A stretch of DNA of 64,000 nt from Lichtheimia corymbifera B2541 (GCA_000697475.1 JNEU01001021.1:124001-188000); one strand, 5' to 3'. Positions 1 through 12,335 are shown, numbered from the stretch's first letter. Translations and numbers: made by a program. Notes: generated by a model from the sequence alone, not told the origin.

Positions 1-2207
1 ACGACGCCATTCAGTAGCGGCTGCTCAACGTAAATACGAGGATTTTCAACAAAAGATGGAAGAAGCTCCTCTTTATGTATTGGTGTCAACTTACTTGAAC
101 TACTTGGTGCTTATTTTACTTGGTCATTTGCGTGATGTACTTGGCAAGGTGTTTAAGCGTAAGGAGTACGCTCATTTACGAAACAACCAGGTAAATAGAG
201 GCAATCCTCACGATATATCCTCGATGTATATATATATATATTCATCAATGACTCTTGTAGGGTTATGCTCCATTGGTCTCTGATTTCGATTCCTTTTACA
301 CTCGCCGGATGTATATGCGGATTCGGTAAATATCCCAATGCAGTAATGCACTTGATCTCTTTTGGTAAACCCAAAACCTTACATTATCCATGTCATGTGA
401 ATCATTTTAGTGATTGCTGGAATCGACCTATCACCGGTGTGCCTACCCGAAAGACTCAGGTGCTTGAAAGAGAAACGGATGATTTCAACAAGACATTCAG
501 GTATTCATTCCCACCCGCTTGCATGGGACAACAGTCCTATAGACGACATGGTTGACTGATGATGACGATGATGAATATCTAGATTGACCGGACGCAAGAT
601 CGATGCTCTGAATTTTGCCTCATACAATTATCTTGGATTTGCTCAAGCCGAAGGACCTTGTGCTGATGCGGTGGAGGACACTGTGCGTGAATATGGCATC
701 TCGTGCGCAAGTACTCGCACTGAAACGGGCACTTTGGATTTGCATCGTCAAGTGGAAGCTCAGGTGGCTCGCTTTGTTGGCAAGCAAGATGCCATTGTTG
801 TATCCATGGGCTTTGCGACCAACTCGACTACCATCCCATCGCTCGTTGGAAAGGTATATACTACAATTTGCAGGGGTAGATAGGATAAAAGTAGCTAACG
901 TGTCGACTGTTTGTTTAGGGCTGTTTGATCATCAGTGACGAGTTGAACCACAGTTCTATTGTATTTGGAGCACGTTTATCAGGCGCATCTATCCGTGTTT
1001 TCAAGCATAACAACATGGGTGATTTACGTAACCTTTTGCGAGAGGTCATTTCTCAAGGCCAACCTCGTACTCATCGACCATGGAAAAAAATCCTTGTGAT
1101 TGTCGAAGGCCTTTACTCTATGGAAGGATCAGTTGTCAATTTGCCCGAGTTGATCAAATTGAAACGTGAATTCAAGGTAAATCTCTTGGTTGTGTTTTTT
1201 ATTTGATTTGTTGACTGAATGCACATATACACACTTTGGTTAGTTTTATTTGTATGTGGATGAAGCTCATTCGATCGGTGCTCTTGGCGAACACGGTGGC
1301 GGTGTTTGTGATTTCTATGGTAAATTTGCTATTTGCATGCATTGTTGGCAGCAGCAGCAGCGGACGTCTTACGAGAATGTTCTACGATAGGCGTGAATCC
1401 GAAACACGTAGATATCCTAATGGGCACTTTTACCAAATCGTTTGGTGCAGCAGGAGGTTACATTGCAGGCGACAAGGTACGAGACTGGAGAGAGAAAAAA
1501 TTGATAGATTCGCGCGAGCTGACCTTTTATTTGTTCTGAATAGGCAGTGATTGACCGCCTGCGGCTTACCAACCATTCCTTCCTCTATGCCGAGTCGATT
1601 ACACCGCTTGTCACTCAGCAAGTGATCACCAGCCTGGGAATTATCAGGTAAATAGAGTCATCAGCGGAGACAGAGAGATGAGAGAGAGAGACACACACAC
1701 CAAAAGGGAGATAATTATGGGGAGGATATGGTTGTCGGCATCCCTATCGGAACCTGCATATTAACGGAGATGGTGATGTTCTTTGATTCTTTATTCAATA
1801 GAGGTGAAGATGGTACGGATGATGGTGCAAACCGTATTCGACAGCTCGCCGACAATGCACATTACTTCGCCTCACGGCTCCGTGAAATGGGGTTCATTGT
1901 CTATGGAGACGAAGGAAGTCCTGTTGTTCCCTTACTTTTATTCAATCCTGGAAAGATTTCTGCGTTTTCGCGCGAGATGCTCAAGCGAGATATCGCTATT
2001 TGTGTTGTTGGTTATCCCGCGACTCCTATTATCAGCTCCCGAGCTCGTTTTTGCGTATCAGCAGCTCATACCAGAGAAGATTTAGGTATGCGATACTGTT
2101 TATTCATTATTGATTTTGCTGACAATGGTACATTCATAGATCATGCTCTGAAAGAAATTAGTGAAGTAGGCGATCTGTTGATGCTCAAGTTTAAGGAGCA
2201 TAGTTAG
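1..2207 (+). CDS. LCB2: Serine palmitoyltransferase subunit 2 (LCB2), 5'-partial
   Basis: PLP-dependent catalytic subunit of serine palmitoyltransferase, which condenses serine with palmitoyl-CoA in the first step of sphingolipid synthesis at the ER. The window opens inside the gene. About 496 residues are visible, spliced from ten exons (2-190, 261-325, 411-500, 583-853, 919-1176, 1244-1319, 1391-1476, 1544-1647, 1802-2085, 2140-2207). Visible signs are an N-terminal hydrophobic segment ([18 protein letters not shown]), the family motif [16 protein letters not shown], the cofactor-region motif [14 protein letters not shown], and the lysine motif [16 protein letters not shown], whose K should form the Schiff base with PLP. 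The C-terminal part [17 protein letters not shown] is typical of alpha-oxoamine synthases. All exon joins keep frame and no disabling change is seen. The start codon lies upstream of base 1. Identification is very secure; single splice sites are my prediction. Confidence 0.95.
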
Positions 2208-3241
2208 ATGCACATGCTTTTTTCCTCATTGTCGTTTGTTCATCTTCTTGTTACTTTACCCTACATTCTGTATATACTCTAATGATGTATCTTAGAATCC
2301 TGCTTTTTTCGTAATATTATGCAATAATACTTTTTCATTGATTGGATCTGCTACTATACTAAATCATCGACTGGCTGAATTACCGCACATCTTATTGATT
2401 GGCTATTGCTATGAGGGTTATGATCACGTAACAATGGCGTATTTTCCAATGTTCGCGCGAACAAATGATATACCGACTTACCTACATGCATTTAATCATG
2501 GATCGACAAAGAAAACAACCAAAAGCGAATATGCAGCTGAAAACAAAGAAAAGTACCGCTCTTTTTTCAGATCACATGTTTCAGCAATTTGCGGATGGTA
2601 AGCGTTTGGGAGCATAGTTGAAAAGAAATACAAAAATGATGACTTGCAGCCACCTTTGGGGGGGGGGAGGGTTGCTTTAGTGGCCAAACGTGGGGTGATG
2701 TCAGACACACGCGGCCACGGGCGAGCAAGAGCCACCTATTTGGGACAGCTCATCCTATTTGAAGATGTTACACAATAAATGGCAGAAACACACTCATAAG
2801 CTTTCGCGCGATTTGACTATTGGGCAAAGTATTGACCCGGCGTTATGTGTGCATGTGCCTATATTCCCTTACATCAACCTATAGTAGGAGTAAAATGGGG
2901 GGTTAAAGGCGATGATGATCCACTTGCTTCTATATCCACACTCATCCGATCATTGTCGTACGTCGTCAACAGTGGATGCATGGACCATGTGTTTTCACTT
3001 TGTGGATCCGTTGTTTCTCCTATGCGTCCTTGTATACTCCTGGTTACACCAAGCCGTGGTTTTCGCGCGACTAAAGACGATACACCGTTTACTTTGATAA
3101 TGGATGATGCTTACTTCCTCTTTTTCCTTCGTTCATTAAAAAAGATCTTTTCAATTCTTGCAACGACCCCATATTGATAATTCTATCATTTCCATTCTTT
3201 TTATATACTATATTCAAAGAACAAGACAGCAATAGAGAGAT
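2208..3241. other. Intergenic region LCB2 / Pirh2-like gene
   Basis: About 1 kb without a convincing gene. Open frames here (for example 2338-2601 and 2845-3177) have no recognisable motif and read as chance. There is a short G-run at about 2659-2668. An AT-rich, TATA-like stretch (about 3200-3210) lies just before the next gene and may belong to its core promoter. Confidence 0.5.
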
Positions 3242-4645
3242 ATGATGACCGATCCCTTACCGGCGGCTAATAGCCACCACCATCATATATCGGCACGTCG
3301 GTCTCATCAACCCAGAGTTGTCATGGGAGGCGTTGACACTCGCCTTTCTGCATTTCATCAAACTTCATCGTCATCTTCGCTTTGTCGAAGATCCTCTTCT
3401 TCATCCATGTCATCATCCTGTTCATCCGATGTTGATTTACGTAAACGGATACGGGAGATTTACCAAGATTCTTCCTTAGACAGTCAAACCAAGGCTAGAA
3501 AGATCCAGGTACGGCAATGTCTCATATATATATCTTGTGCACATGTACCTCGAATCAAGGTGGATAATGATCTAACAAGTGAGTAATAGCGCCTCATGAC
3601 CGCATCAGCCTCCCAAACCAATAAACCAGAACCTGAAGCATGGATGGTCGATCCTCATGAGAAGACATATCATGTAATGAACAATAAAAAAAGATGCTTA
3701 GGAAAGAAGCACAATGCTCATCATACCACACGTTGCTTTTTCTAGGATAAAGGACAAAATATTCTGGGTTGTGTACATTATGCTCGTAAAGCCAAGATCC
3801 AAGCTGCCTGCTGCAACGAGATCTTCCCTTGCCGGATATGCCATGATGAATCAAAGGACCACCCGATCGTTTGGTAAGCAGCTACATGCATCATTTTAGT
3901 GCACGGATTCTAACTAATAGCTTTTTGTCTTCTTTTTTTTTATTACAGGCACGAAACCAAAAGCATGTTATGTATGTTGTGCAACACCCTTCAATCACCT
4001 GCAAAGGTGTGTGGCGAATGTAATACTGAAATGGCTCGGTACTACTGCGATAAATGCAAGCTCTGGGATGATCAGCCCAATCAATCCATATTCCATTGTG
4101 ATGAATGTGGCATTTGTCGTACAGGAAATCCCGAGGATTACTTTCATTGTGGAACATGCAATGTGTGCATGACAATCAGCATGAAGGACAATCACAAATG
4201 TATCGAACGCAGCCTCGAAAGTGATTGCCCCATTTGTGGAGAATATATGTTTACAAGTCGAACAGCTATTGCATTTCTGGTAAGTCATTGTTTTTGTATG
4301 TACATATTGGAATGCTCATTGTGCTAACATAAAGTTCAATAATAATGAAAATAATAGCCTTGTGGACATTGCTTACACAGATCGTGCTACACTGCCTACA
4401 GCCAAACTGCATACAAATGCCCAACATGTCTCAAATCCATGACGGATATGTCACACTACTTTCAATTCCTTGACAGGGAAGTCGCCCAGCAACCTATGCC
4501 AAAGGAATACAGTCATTACATCTCACGTATTTTTTGCAACGACTGTGAAATGCGTTCCGACACACGATACCACTTTTTCCACCACAAATGCACCCATTGC
4601 AGCAGCTATAACACCATTGTCCTGCAGACCGATAAGGTTGCTTGA
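3242..4645 (+). CDS. CHY zinc finger / RING E3 ubiquitin ligase, Pirh2 (RCHY1)-like
   Basis: Predicted E3 ubiquitin ligase of the RCHY1/Pirh2 family. Five exons (3242-3508, 3590-3673, 3746-3873, 3949-4279, 4358-4645) give 365 residues. Residues 1-90 are a Ser/His-rich, probably disordered leader. A CHY-type zinc finger follows (GCVHYARKAKIQAACC, FPCRICHDES, CMLCNTLQSPAKVCGEC), then the CTCHY finger (YYCDKCKLWDD, HCDECGICRTG, HCGTCNVCM), then a RING (CPICGEYMF ... PCGHCLHRSCY ... YKCPTC). A C-terminal zinc ribbon is also present (CNDCEMRSDTRYHFFHHKC). The order CHY-CTCHY-RING-ribbon is diagnostic. The last intron splits the RING just before its central CGH. Relatives ubiquitinate regulatory proteins such as p53 in animals; the substrate here is unknown. 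The start at 3242 (MMTD) is the first ATG of the frame, though the second Met is equally possible. Confidence 0.92.
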
Positions 4646-5037
4646 TCCTCATTTTCAGGGTCTGCTATTTTGATATGTTTACACTTGCTTTCTTTTATAT
4701 GCTGTATACCCCATTCTTTGTTACCACCAACTCCTCCTTCTTATTGATCCATGTGTACTATATTCAACGACACCATTGTTCTCCTTTCCTTTTAAAGCTT
4801 CGTTCATGATTTCGTTCACTATGCCATTTTGTATAAGCTATTAGACATTAAAAATGATTTATTATTATATGTGTGCATATAGGTAGTGTGGTATAGTGTA
4901 GGGCAAGCAGAACGTGATTGGCTAATAGTAATTTTGGGTTGGCTGGGTGGAAGTGTAGTGTGAGCTCAGGCATACCGCCGGCCAAAGCAATCAAGGCAGC
5001 GCTACAGAAGGCACCTCCTCTTTCCTCACGATCCAAT
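4646..5037. promoter_or_regulatory. 3' flank of the E3 gene and promoter region of the eS8 gene
   Basis: Short intergenic stretch of about 390 bp. It must contain the terminator of the upstream gene and the promoter of a highly expressed ribosomal protein gene. I see pyrimidine-rich sequence just before the eS8 start (about 5008-5030) but no motif I can assign to a named factor. Confidence 0.4.
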
Positions 5038-5973
5038 ATGGGTAAGAAATCACCATCCACATCATCCATCCTCATCCATCAATAGGATGTATTCATCCTT
5101 TGAATGTCGTATTGATCCATCTGTCACTCTTTAGGTATTAGCCGTTCTTCGTTGAGCAAGTGCTCGTAAGTAATTTTTTGCGATTGTCTTTTTGTGCCAG
5201 CATCACTCACATGACCATGTCTTTTATAGCAAAACGGGCGCCAAGCGCACTCCTTACCGCAAGAAAAGAAAGTAAATATCGTTTATGAATGAGATTGGCA
5301 TGATCGATGAGGAGGAACAGGTAAACTAATGGGGAGCTATTGATTGCTAGGTTCGAGTTGGGTCGTCCTGCTGCCATGACCAAGCTTGGTGCCAAGCGTG
5401 TCCACACTGTGCGCACTCGTGGTGGTAACTCCAAGTTCCGTGCTCTTCGTTTGGAGTCTGGCAACTACTCTTGGGGCTCTGAGGGTGTCACTCGCAAGAC
5501 CCGTATCTTGACTGTCGTCTACAACGCCTCCAACAACGAGTTGGTCCGTACCAACACTCTTGTCAAGAACGCTGTTGTCCAAATTGATGCCACTCCTTTC
5601 CGTCAATGGTACGAGAACCACTATGCCCTTCCTCTCGGCAAGAAGAAGATCGCTACTTCCAAGGCTGAAGAAGTCGCTGCTGCCGTCGCTCAAAAGTCCA
5701 AGAGCGTTCAAAAGAAGGTCGCTGCTCGTCAACAAAACGGTGCTGTCGATCCCCTTTTGGATGATCAATTTGCTGCTGGTCGTCTCTATGCCGTCATCTC
5801 TTCCCGCCCTGGCCAATGTGGTCGTGCTGATGGTTACATTCTTGAAGGCAAGGAGCTTGAGTTCTACCTCAAGAAGATCAAGGTAAGATAATCATCGACT
5901 ATGAATGTGGATATGCATACTGATACTTATTGTTCTTTTTTTTCTTTGCTTCTCTCTATAGTCCCGCAAGTAA
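5038..5973 (+). CDS. RPS8: 40S ribosomal protein eS8
   Basis: Structural protein of the small ribosomal subunit. Five exons (5038-5041, 5135-5165, 5230-5271, 5351-5882, 5962-5973) encode 206 residues, normal for eS8. The N-terminus [18 protein letters not shown] and the segment [17 protein letters not shown] are family signatures; the end is LKKIKSRK. The first exon is only ATGG, and the last exon encodes only Ser-Arg-Lys and the stop. A start exon of 4 nt in a ribosomal protein gene often goes with intron-mediated control, but that is inference. Codon use in the large exon is strongly biased towards C-ending codons (AAC, AAG, GTC, CGT), unlike neighbouring genes, as expected for high expression. 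A candidate poly(A) signal AATAAA lies near 5986. Confidence 0.97.
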
Positions 5974-6054
5974 ATGCTTGTTCAATAAACGCAACATCCC
6001 ACTACATGCATCGATTGTATAAACACACGTCTTGTCTTTCATAGTATTGTTTAT

Positions 6055-9000
6055 TCAATTGTTGAGAATTTGATGGATAAATCGTTCACGTTGCTGCTGC
6101 GCAAATAGAGGATTTTGTTCCTTATAATCGATTGATGGTCGAAGCAATACTGTAAAGAGTTGCACTGCAGGGGGAAATTCAAAGTAGATCAGTATTGCAA
6201 TGCTAATAATCCATAAGCATCCAATCCAACTTACCAATTTGTGCTATACGATCCTGACGACATGATGTAGGTGCATATTTGATCGCATCTTTCAAGAAGC
6301 TGGTAATATACAAGAGAACGTTGAGATGGATATAAGGCAACTTGTCCTTGAACTAGGTCGCAAAAGCGCAATGTCAGTCATCCACTTGCATAACTCCTTA
6401 TATACAACAGTATCCATATATACCTCTGATAACGCTTCTGCGCTTTCTGCAGCCTTAAGTGCTTGTTTATACATGTTGGTCGGGATCACTGGTTCTGGTA
6501 GACATTCAAGGAAAGCCACAAGCACATCAATCATCGAATTTGCACCTGTTGTATCATCATCTTCTTTGGTATCATCCTCGGAAGCACGGCCGCTCAATAG
6601 AACATGGGTATCAAATTGCTCTCCAGTGTCAAGGCAACGACGAATATAGTTTGACACCACGCGATCACCACTTTGCAGGAACAATGATTCCTATACCAAC
6701 AATCATAATTAGGTCATCATAAGCACAAAGCAATAGTAATTATACGTACAAGGCATAACATGTTTTTGTTCCACAAAAAGTTGAGCAAACGCCATAGTTC
6801 TTTGGGTAGTGTAGCTTGTTGTGGTGAGGGTTCAGTGGGTTGTTGCTGCTTTTTTGATTTCTTGTCGGAAGGTGCAGTAGCTGCTTCGCTGACAGGCAAT
6901 GTCATAAGTGCCAATTGATCCAAATACACGCCAAAACATGTAGGATGATAAACCCCGGAAACGACGATAAAGAAATCCTTTCCATTTTCCAGACGTAACA
7001 CGAGGATGCTGTCAATCTTTTCAGTGCCTTCGTTGAATGGTGTGGAGATAGTGGGATCTATCAAAATCTCAAAATGAAGCACCACTTTCTCGCCTAGCAA
7101 TGTTGCATATCAGTGAATCACACATTGTGGCGACAGGGAATGAGTCTACATACCGGGTCCAAGAATACCAGACATAGGATGTACGTGTAGCCATGAGGGA
7201 CATGCTTCATTTTCATCCATTTTGGGGATAAATCGGAAAGGTGCCAGCACCTGCCCAGTGTTCTCTAGGATGAGAGTGCGTTCTTTGTGCTCCATAAAGT
7301 TGACATCACCAAATTCAACAAAGGAAGAGGAGATTTGTCCCTTGGTGATATTATCCTTGGTTTCTGCCAATTGTCGTGCCAGTGCTGCTTTGGTATCTTT
7401 TTGCTTCTTGCTGTCTATTTGGCGGATCTGACAAGAAAATATAAGATGACGCATCAAAAGAGCGTGATGACATGAATGCTTACCTGCAACTCCATATGTG
7501 CATACACAGGCTTGTGGTCACTTGACATCATCTCCATGCAGTTATCATAACGCTCAAGTTTCAGGGATGGGACACGTTCTTCCTTCGTCTCGCTTGACAT
7601 GGGCACTCGCTCCTTTTTCCACAAGATACGATCGGTCCATGAAGGTGCACGTCGTTTTGCACTTGACGATATGGATGAGTATTAAAGATATGTATGCATG
7701 CATGTATCAAAGACTCACCTTGTATCGTATTGATTGGTTCCTGCATCAAACTTATAGGTGGGAAGAAAATCAATGTCGCCTTCCTCAAACATCGGAAATG
7801 CTCTACCGGCTTTTCGTTCAATGGAAAGCTGAAGATGGAGTTAATGTCGATATCACCTTACAATGCTATGTTTCCAATTACCTGGTCATAATCCATCAGC
7901 TTGGCTACTTGCTTGCGTTCTAAGCGGGACTTGATCTCTGGCTCAGTAAGATTAATGCGGTAATTCAGATCTCCCAACCAGATCAGAAAACTATGTTGAC
8001 ATGTTAATGTCATGTGATGCATCAACAATGAGATCCCACTTACTCGGAATGAAAAACAGATGCCATCTGTGACCAATCATACTTGATGCCTTGGTTCTCA
8101 AGGAACGAGACACCTTCATCACCACCATCATTCCAAGAGTGATCAACGTATGATAAGAGCGGATCTTGCTTGTGCGTAAAAGTCAGCCTCTTGCATATCT
8201 CGGCAAAATCTTGGTTTCTGCGATCGACTTGGTCTGTGAAAGCTGCCAGATGCGAACCAATAAAGCACAAGTAGCTGTCATAGAAACGTAGACGAACACC
8301 CACACCACCTTTGTTTCCCTATTTACGGGTTATCAATAAGAGATCCTCATTCATCCCCATACAAACTTACGATCATGTTCATCAATCCAACTCCCACATA
8401 GTTTGTCTCAACTTCAGTGATATAAGGCTGGTGCTTCTTTTTGGCAATGACGATAATAAGGATTGTCACGAGTTGCTGCGTGGCCACCTATCAAACATCC
8501 CATAATGGATTAAGCCCTTATCCCTTACAAAAATATCACGGATATCCACCATTACCTTGTAGTATTCATCGCTTTTAGTTCCCAATGCATCAAATATCGC
8601 TTGAACCCAGGCGTTCTCCTTGGTAGGATCATATCTGATATACGCATCCTTGTTCGTTTCCATTTCTTGTAGGCTATACAAACGAGACAGCCGCATGAGT
8701 AAAAGTGGGCGATTTGTGATATATCAAACATACCCAATGACATAGAAATCAGGGTCAAAACCTCCCTTTGAGTCGGCTTGATCAACAAGCCATGTTGCCA
8801 AAGATTCCGATGGTAGACTTCCATGCACGTTCCAGGTTCCTGCAAAAACTCTAATAACATTCCTTCGTTAACCACTTTTACGATATAATCTCCCTTCATA
8901 CTTACTTTGCTGGTTCCCTAGTAACGAACTCATTTTCCCTATCCATCAAGCGAGCATTGATCCAGTGCTTTTTGGCTGCCAGCGCAGGCACGTGGTTTGC

Positions 9001-10068
9001 AATCTTGGAAGCGGCGCGTGAAGCGGCACGTCGTAAACTGACAAATGCTTCTGATTCAGTACGTTGCATAGGCAAAACTTGAGGAAGGCTGCTGGCAGGC
9101 CGAGGTCTTCTCTTAATGCTAGGCTTTTCTTCGGCTACGAAAAGCAAATCAATAGGTGGACATATATACCATATCTTCCTCCTCCATGCTTACCACCAAA
9201 TTTGCCATAGGCATCCACCCACCGGTGAGTATTTGATTCTTTGCAATATCCGTTCTTCTCTATAACGACCTGTGAGTATTTACATGTGATTTTGATGCAG
9301 TAATACGTACTTGCAGTCTCAGTGATAGTACGCAGCTCATCAAGCACGATCATCATGTACTTTTTCTCGGGGAACACGGCATGAATATCCTTTCCATTTG
9401 AAGTAAACGTCACCAAGAGATCTGAAATCATGATTAATGGGTGGTATTGAGGCATCCGGGTCGCGTTGGCATTTTTACCTGGAGAAGAGTCGTTCGAATC
9501 TTGTGCTACATTGGTTAAATTCAACCTTGTTTTAATTCAAACTGACTGACAGCTTATGAACCCTATCTTACCTCTCACATATCGAAAATCTTGATACACA
9601 GGCAATGATTTGAGGATAACAGGTGGCATATCATTGGATTGTGTTTGTAGTGCCATCAAACTATGAGCATGTGCGATACGTTAATATGCGGTTGAACTTT
9701 CGGAAGCGACCTCTGGAGAGTGAGTTACCAAGCCTCATCGGCCCGGGAGACGATGGCAAGTGATTGAGTAAACGAATTCGAGTGTCGAACGGGACGGTTG
9801 CTATTGTCAGAGCAAAGTTCAATAGGAACGCAGTATCTATCCAGAGCAGTGTCGTTAAGGAAAGAAGCATAGAAATGAAGCATCTTTGAGTGGCATAATG
9901 TCGCGAAATAAAGGATATGCATTGAATGGTGTCAGGTCGAATGACGATCCTCTTGAGCGATTCGGGTACTTCGTTATCTATGGTTGATAGCTGCTTGTCG
10001 TTGCCGGGCAACGCCGTATCTTTGGGTGGTTTCACCATGTTGTGGAAGGTCTGCAAAGGATGCTTCAT
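6055..10068 (-). CDS. OCRL/INPP5B-type inositol polyphosphate 5-phosphatase with ASH and GAP-like domains
   Basis: Predicted PI(4,5)P2/PI(3,4,5)P3 5-phosphatase of endosomes and Golgi. More than ten exons. The catalytic domain begins at FAGTWNVHG (about 8810-8835) and includes the substrate-pocket motif WLGDLNYRI (about 7960), PSWTDRIL (about 7630) and SDHKPV (about 7515), all intact. Downstream come an ASH domain (ISSSFVEFGDVNFMEHKERT) and a C-terminal RhoGAP-like module (IRRCLDTGEQF, FLECLPEPVIP). As in human OCRL, the position of the GAP arginine finger shows LFLQSGD without arginine, so GAP activity is unlikely. The start is uncertain. A conservative start is 9656 (MALQTQ), but two upstream exons (about 10068-9946 and 9883-9729) join in frame through good splice sites and extend it. 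Baker's yeast lacks this architecture. It is convergent with the eS8 gene (81 bp between stops). Confidence 0.9.
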
Positions 10069-10306
10069 TTGTGCGCACTGGCAAGCGGATATTAAAAGCA
10101 TTGTAGCACGTGATTTCGATCGCTGCTGTTGTCTTCAGTGATGTCAGTGGCGCCATATAAAAAACAAACGAGACAGGCACACGCCTTGGTGGCATAGGTA
10201 CCAAGCAAATGATATGTCGCAATACTTTAATAACAAGCACCCTTATCTGGGTATATCAAGTTTATATGTATCACCCAATGCCCATTCCATTTTTACTGGC
10301 ATTTAC

Positions 10307-10338
<32 letters not shown>

Positions 10339-10985
10339 CCGCTCCTACTGTTAAGCTACGCTGTATCCAAGACTAGTGGTTTTTAGTTAATACACATATA
10401 CGTTTATATAATTGTGTAATGGCCGTGACATTAATCTTGAAATAAACAACGATGAAGGATCCGCTTTGTTGACAAATACATATGCACGAATGGGAAGCAG
10501 TTATAAACTGGGCTCTTTGTCAACTGCCACCGCTACAAATGTAACGAGGCTGTATTACCAGATTAGACCATTATTGCAAGCCTCGACATGATATCCAAGG
10601 CATGACATACGATTGGAGGCGCGACATGCGATAAGAGGAGGAGCAGTGAATCATTTTAATTTTGGTCCAATGTTGTCGTATGGCCATGCACTTCATTCAC
10701 AACTTGATCCTTGAAAAAAGCTTCGGATTACACAATGGCAACCAAAATGAGATTTACAAGGCGATCGATGAGAACGAAACATTATGTAATGTGATGATCC
10801 ATGCAGGTGATACTATACGGCAAGAGTATACAAACATATCATGCTTACTTTTGGCAATTTTCAGGCCTTGAGCAACGTTATTAACAATCCGAGTGAACAA
10901 CCATGAGCTGTATTTGACGCCGCACTATGGAATAAGGAGCTATTACGGAATCTTCACCAATAGCTTTGACCTTTCCAGTCCTGAA
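10069..10985. other. Gene-poor region left of the inverted-repeat array
   Basis: No supported gene. AT-rich sequence with a TAG trinucleotide run at 10307-10338. The open frames 10662-10871 and 10893-11123 lack recognisable motifs, and the second overlaps the repeat array. The right-hand end (about 10986) already shows homology to the linker of the repeat units. Confidence 0.5.
10307..10338. repeat. (TAG)n microsatellite
   Basis: Ten to eleven uninterrupted TAG units in non-coding DNA. Confidence 0.95.
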
Positions 10986-11028
10986 AACGATCTGTGTTAC
11001 ACAAACACCCCCTCTGCATCTTCGGCTC

Positions 11029-11483
11029 TATCAGGGTCTACCTACTTGACAATGAACAAAGACCACCTTCCATATAGCATTACGGTTACAGCATATGTAA
11101 AATACAAAGATGCCCATAACTAAAATTCTACAATGAAACGTGGGGTCTCGAATCGAACAAAGTTGCGCGGGGGGGTGTCAAGCGCACCTTGTGTGGAAGT
11201 TTCACGATCGTCGTGGCCGATCTCAGATTCACCCAATGTCACCACCAGCCAAAGTAGATCTTGGGTCGACCTCTTGAATTTTTTTCGACGTGGCCGGTGG
11301 TGACATCGCGAAATGTGGGATCGCCAAGCTTGATCTTGAAACTTGCACCCAAGGTGCGCTTCACCCCGACGAGCAACTTTGTTCTATGAAAGACCCCGCG
11401 TTTCATTGTAAGATTTAGAGATGCAGACACCTTTATGTTTTTACTATGCTGTAAGCATGATGCTATATGACAAGTGGGGCTTG
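11029..11483. repeat. Inverted-repeat unit A (long hairpin, inverted loop)
   Basis: Left arm about 11046-11254 and right arm about 11289-11483 are imperfect reverse complements of roughly 200 nt. They flank a loop of about 34 nt (11255-11288). The loop is the reverse complement of the loops in units C and D, with one mismatch against unit C. The left arm carries sequence variant I (CGTCGTGGCC near its inner end) and the right arm variant II. No coding potential is evident; open frames over this unit only reflect the palindrome. Confidence 0.9.
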
Positions 11484-11889
11484 TTCCTTGTGAAGTATCA
11501 TGCAAATGAGCTGAGTTACACAAGCACGCCCCTGCGCATCTTCCGCCCTATCAGGGTCAAGCTGCTTCACAATGAACAAACACCACTTGTCATATAGCAT
11601 CATGCTTTTCAGCATATGCAAAAACGAGAAAGTACATTTATCTCAAAACTTTACAATGAAACATAGGCTCTTTCATAGAACTATATTGCTTGTAGTGGTC
11701 GAGCGCACCTTCTCAATCAGGTTTCACGACTTAGCTTGCCAATCGTAGATACAGGCACTTTTACGTTTTTACATATGCTGAAACCATGATGCTATATGAC
11801 AAGCGGTGTTTGTTCATTGTGAAGTATCATGTAAATGAGCTGTGTTGCACAAGCACGCCCCTACACATCTTCTGCTCTATGATGGTCAA
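11484..11889. repeat. Linkers and degenerate inverted-repeat unit B
   Basis: Linker copy (about 11490-11570) in direct orientation, a degenerate plus-orientation arm (about 11570-11720) and a short minus-orientation arm (about 11745-11820), followed by a second linker copy (about 11820-11890). The palindrome centre is missing, so this copy can no longer form the long hairpin of A, C and D. Confidence 0.75.
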
Positions 11890-12335
11890 GCTGATCGACA
11901 ATGAACAAAGATCACTTTACATATGTCATGATGCTTACAGCATATGTAAAACATAAAGGTGCCTATATCTCTAAATCTTACAATGAAACGTGGGGTCAAT
12001 CATAGAACAAAGTTGCTCGTCGGGGTGAAGCGCACCTTGGGTGCAAGTTTCACGATCCAGCTCGCCGATCCTAGATTTCGCAATGTCACCACCAGCCAAA
12101 GTCGAAAAAAATTCAAGAGGTCGACCCACGATCTACTTTGGCTGGTGGTGACATTGCGAAATCTAGGATCGGCGAGCTGGATCGTGAAACTTGCACCCTA
12201 GGTGCGCTTCACCCCGACGAGTAACTTTGTTCTATGAACGACCCCGCATTTCATTGTAAGATTCAGAGATACAGGCACCTTTATGTTTTACATATGCTGT
12301 AAGCACGATGCTATATGACAAGTGGTCTTTGTACA
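11890..12335. repeat. Inverted-repeat unit C (near-perfect long palindrome)
   Basis: Arms of about 205 nt (about 11897-12102 and 12135-12335) differ at only a few positions. The innermost 64 nt on each side (12039-12102 and 12135-12198) are perfectly complementary around a 32-nt loop (12103-12134). Both arms carry variant II, which suggests gene conversion between arms. A transcript through it would fold into a long, stable hairpin. Confidence 0.95.

Noticed and set aside
9661..10101. Separate 146-codon gene on the minus strand
   Set aside because: It contains two good introns, and its coding parts splice in frame into the 5-phosphatase gene.
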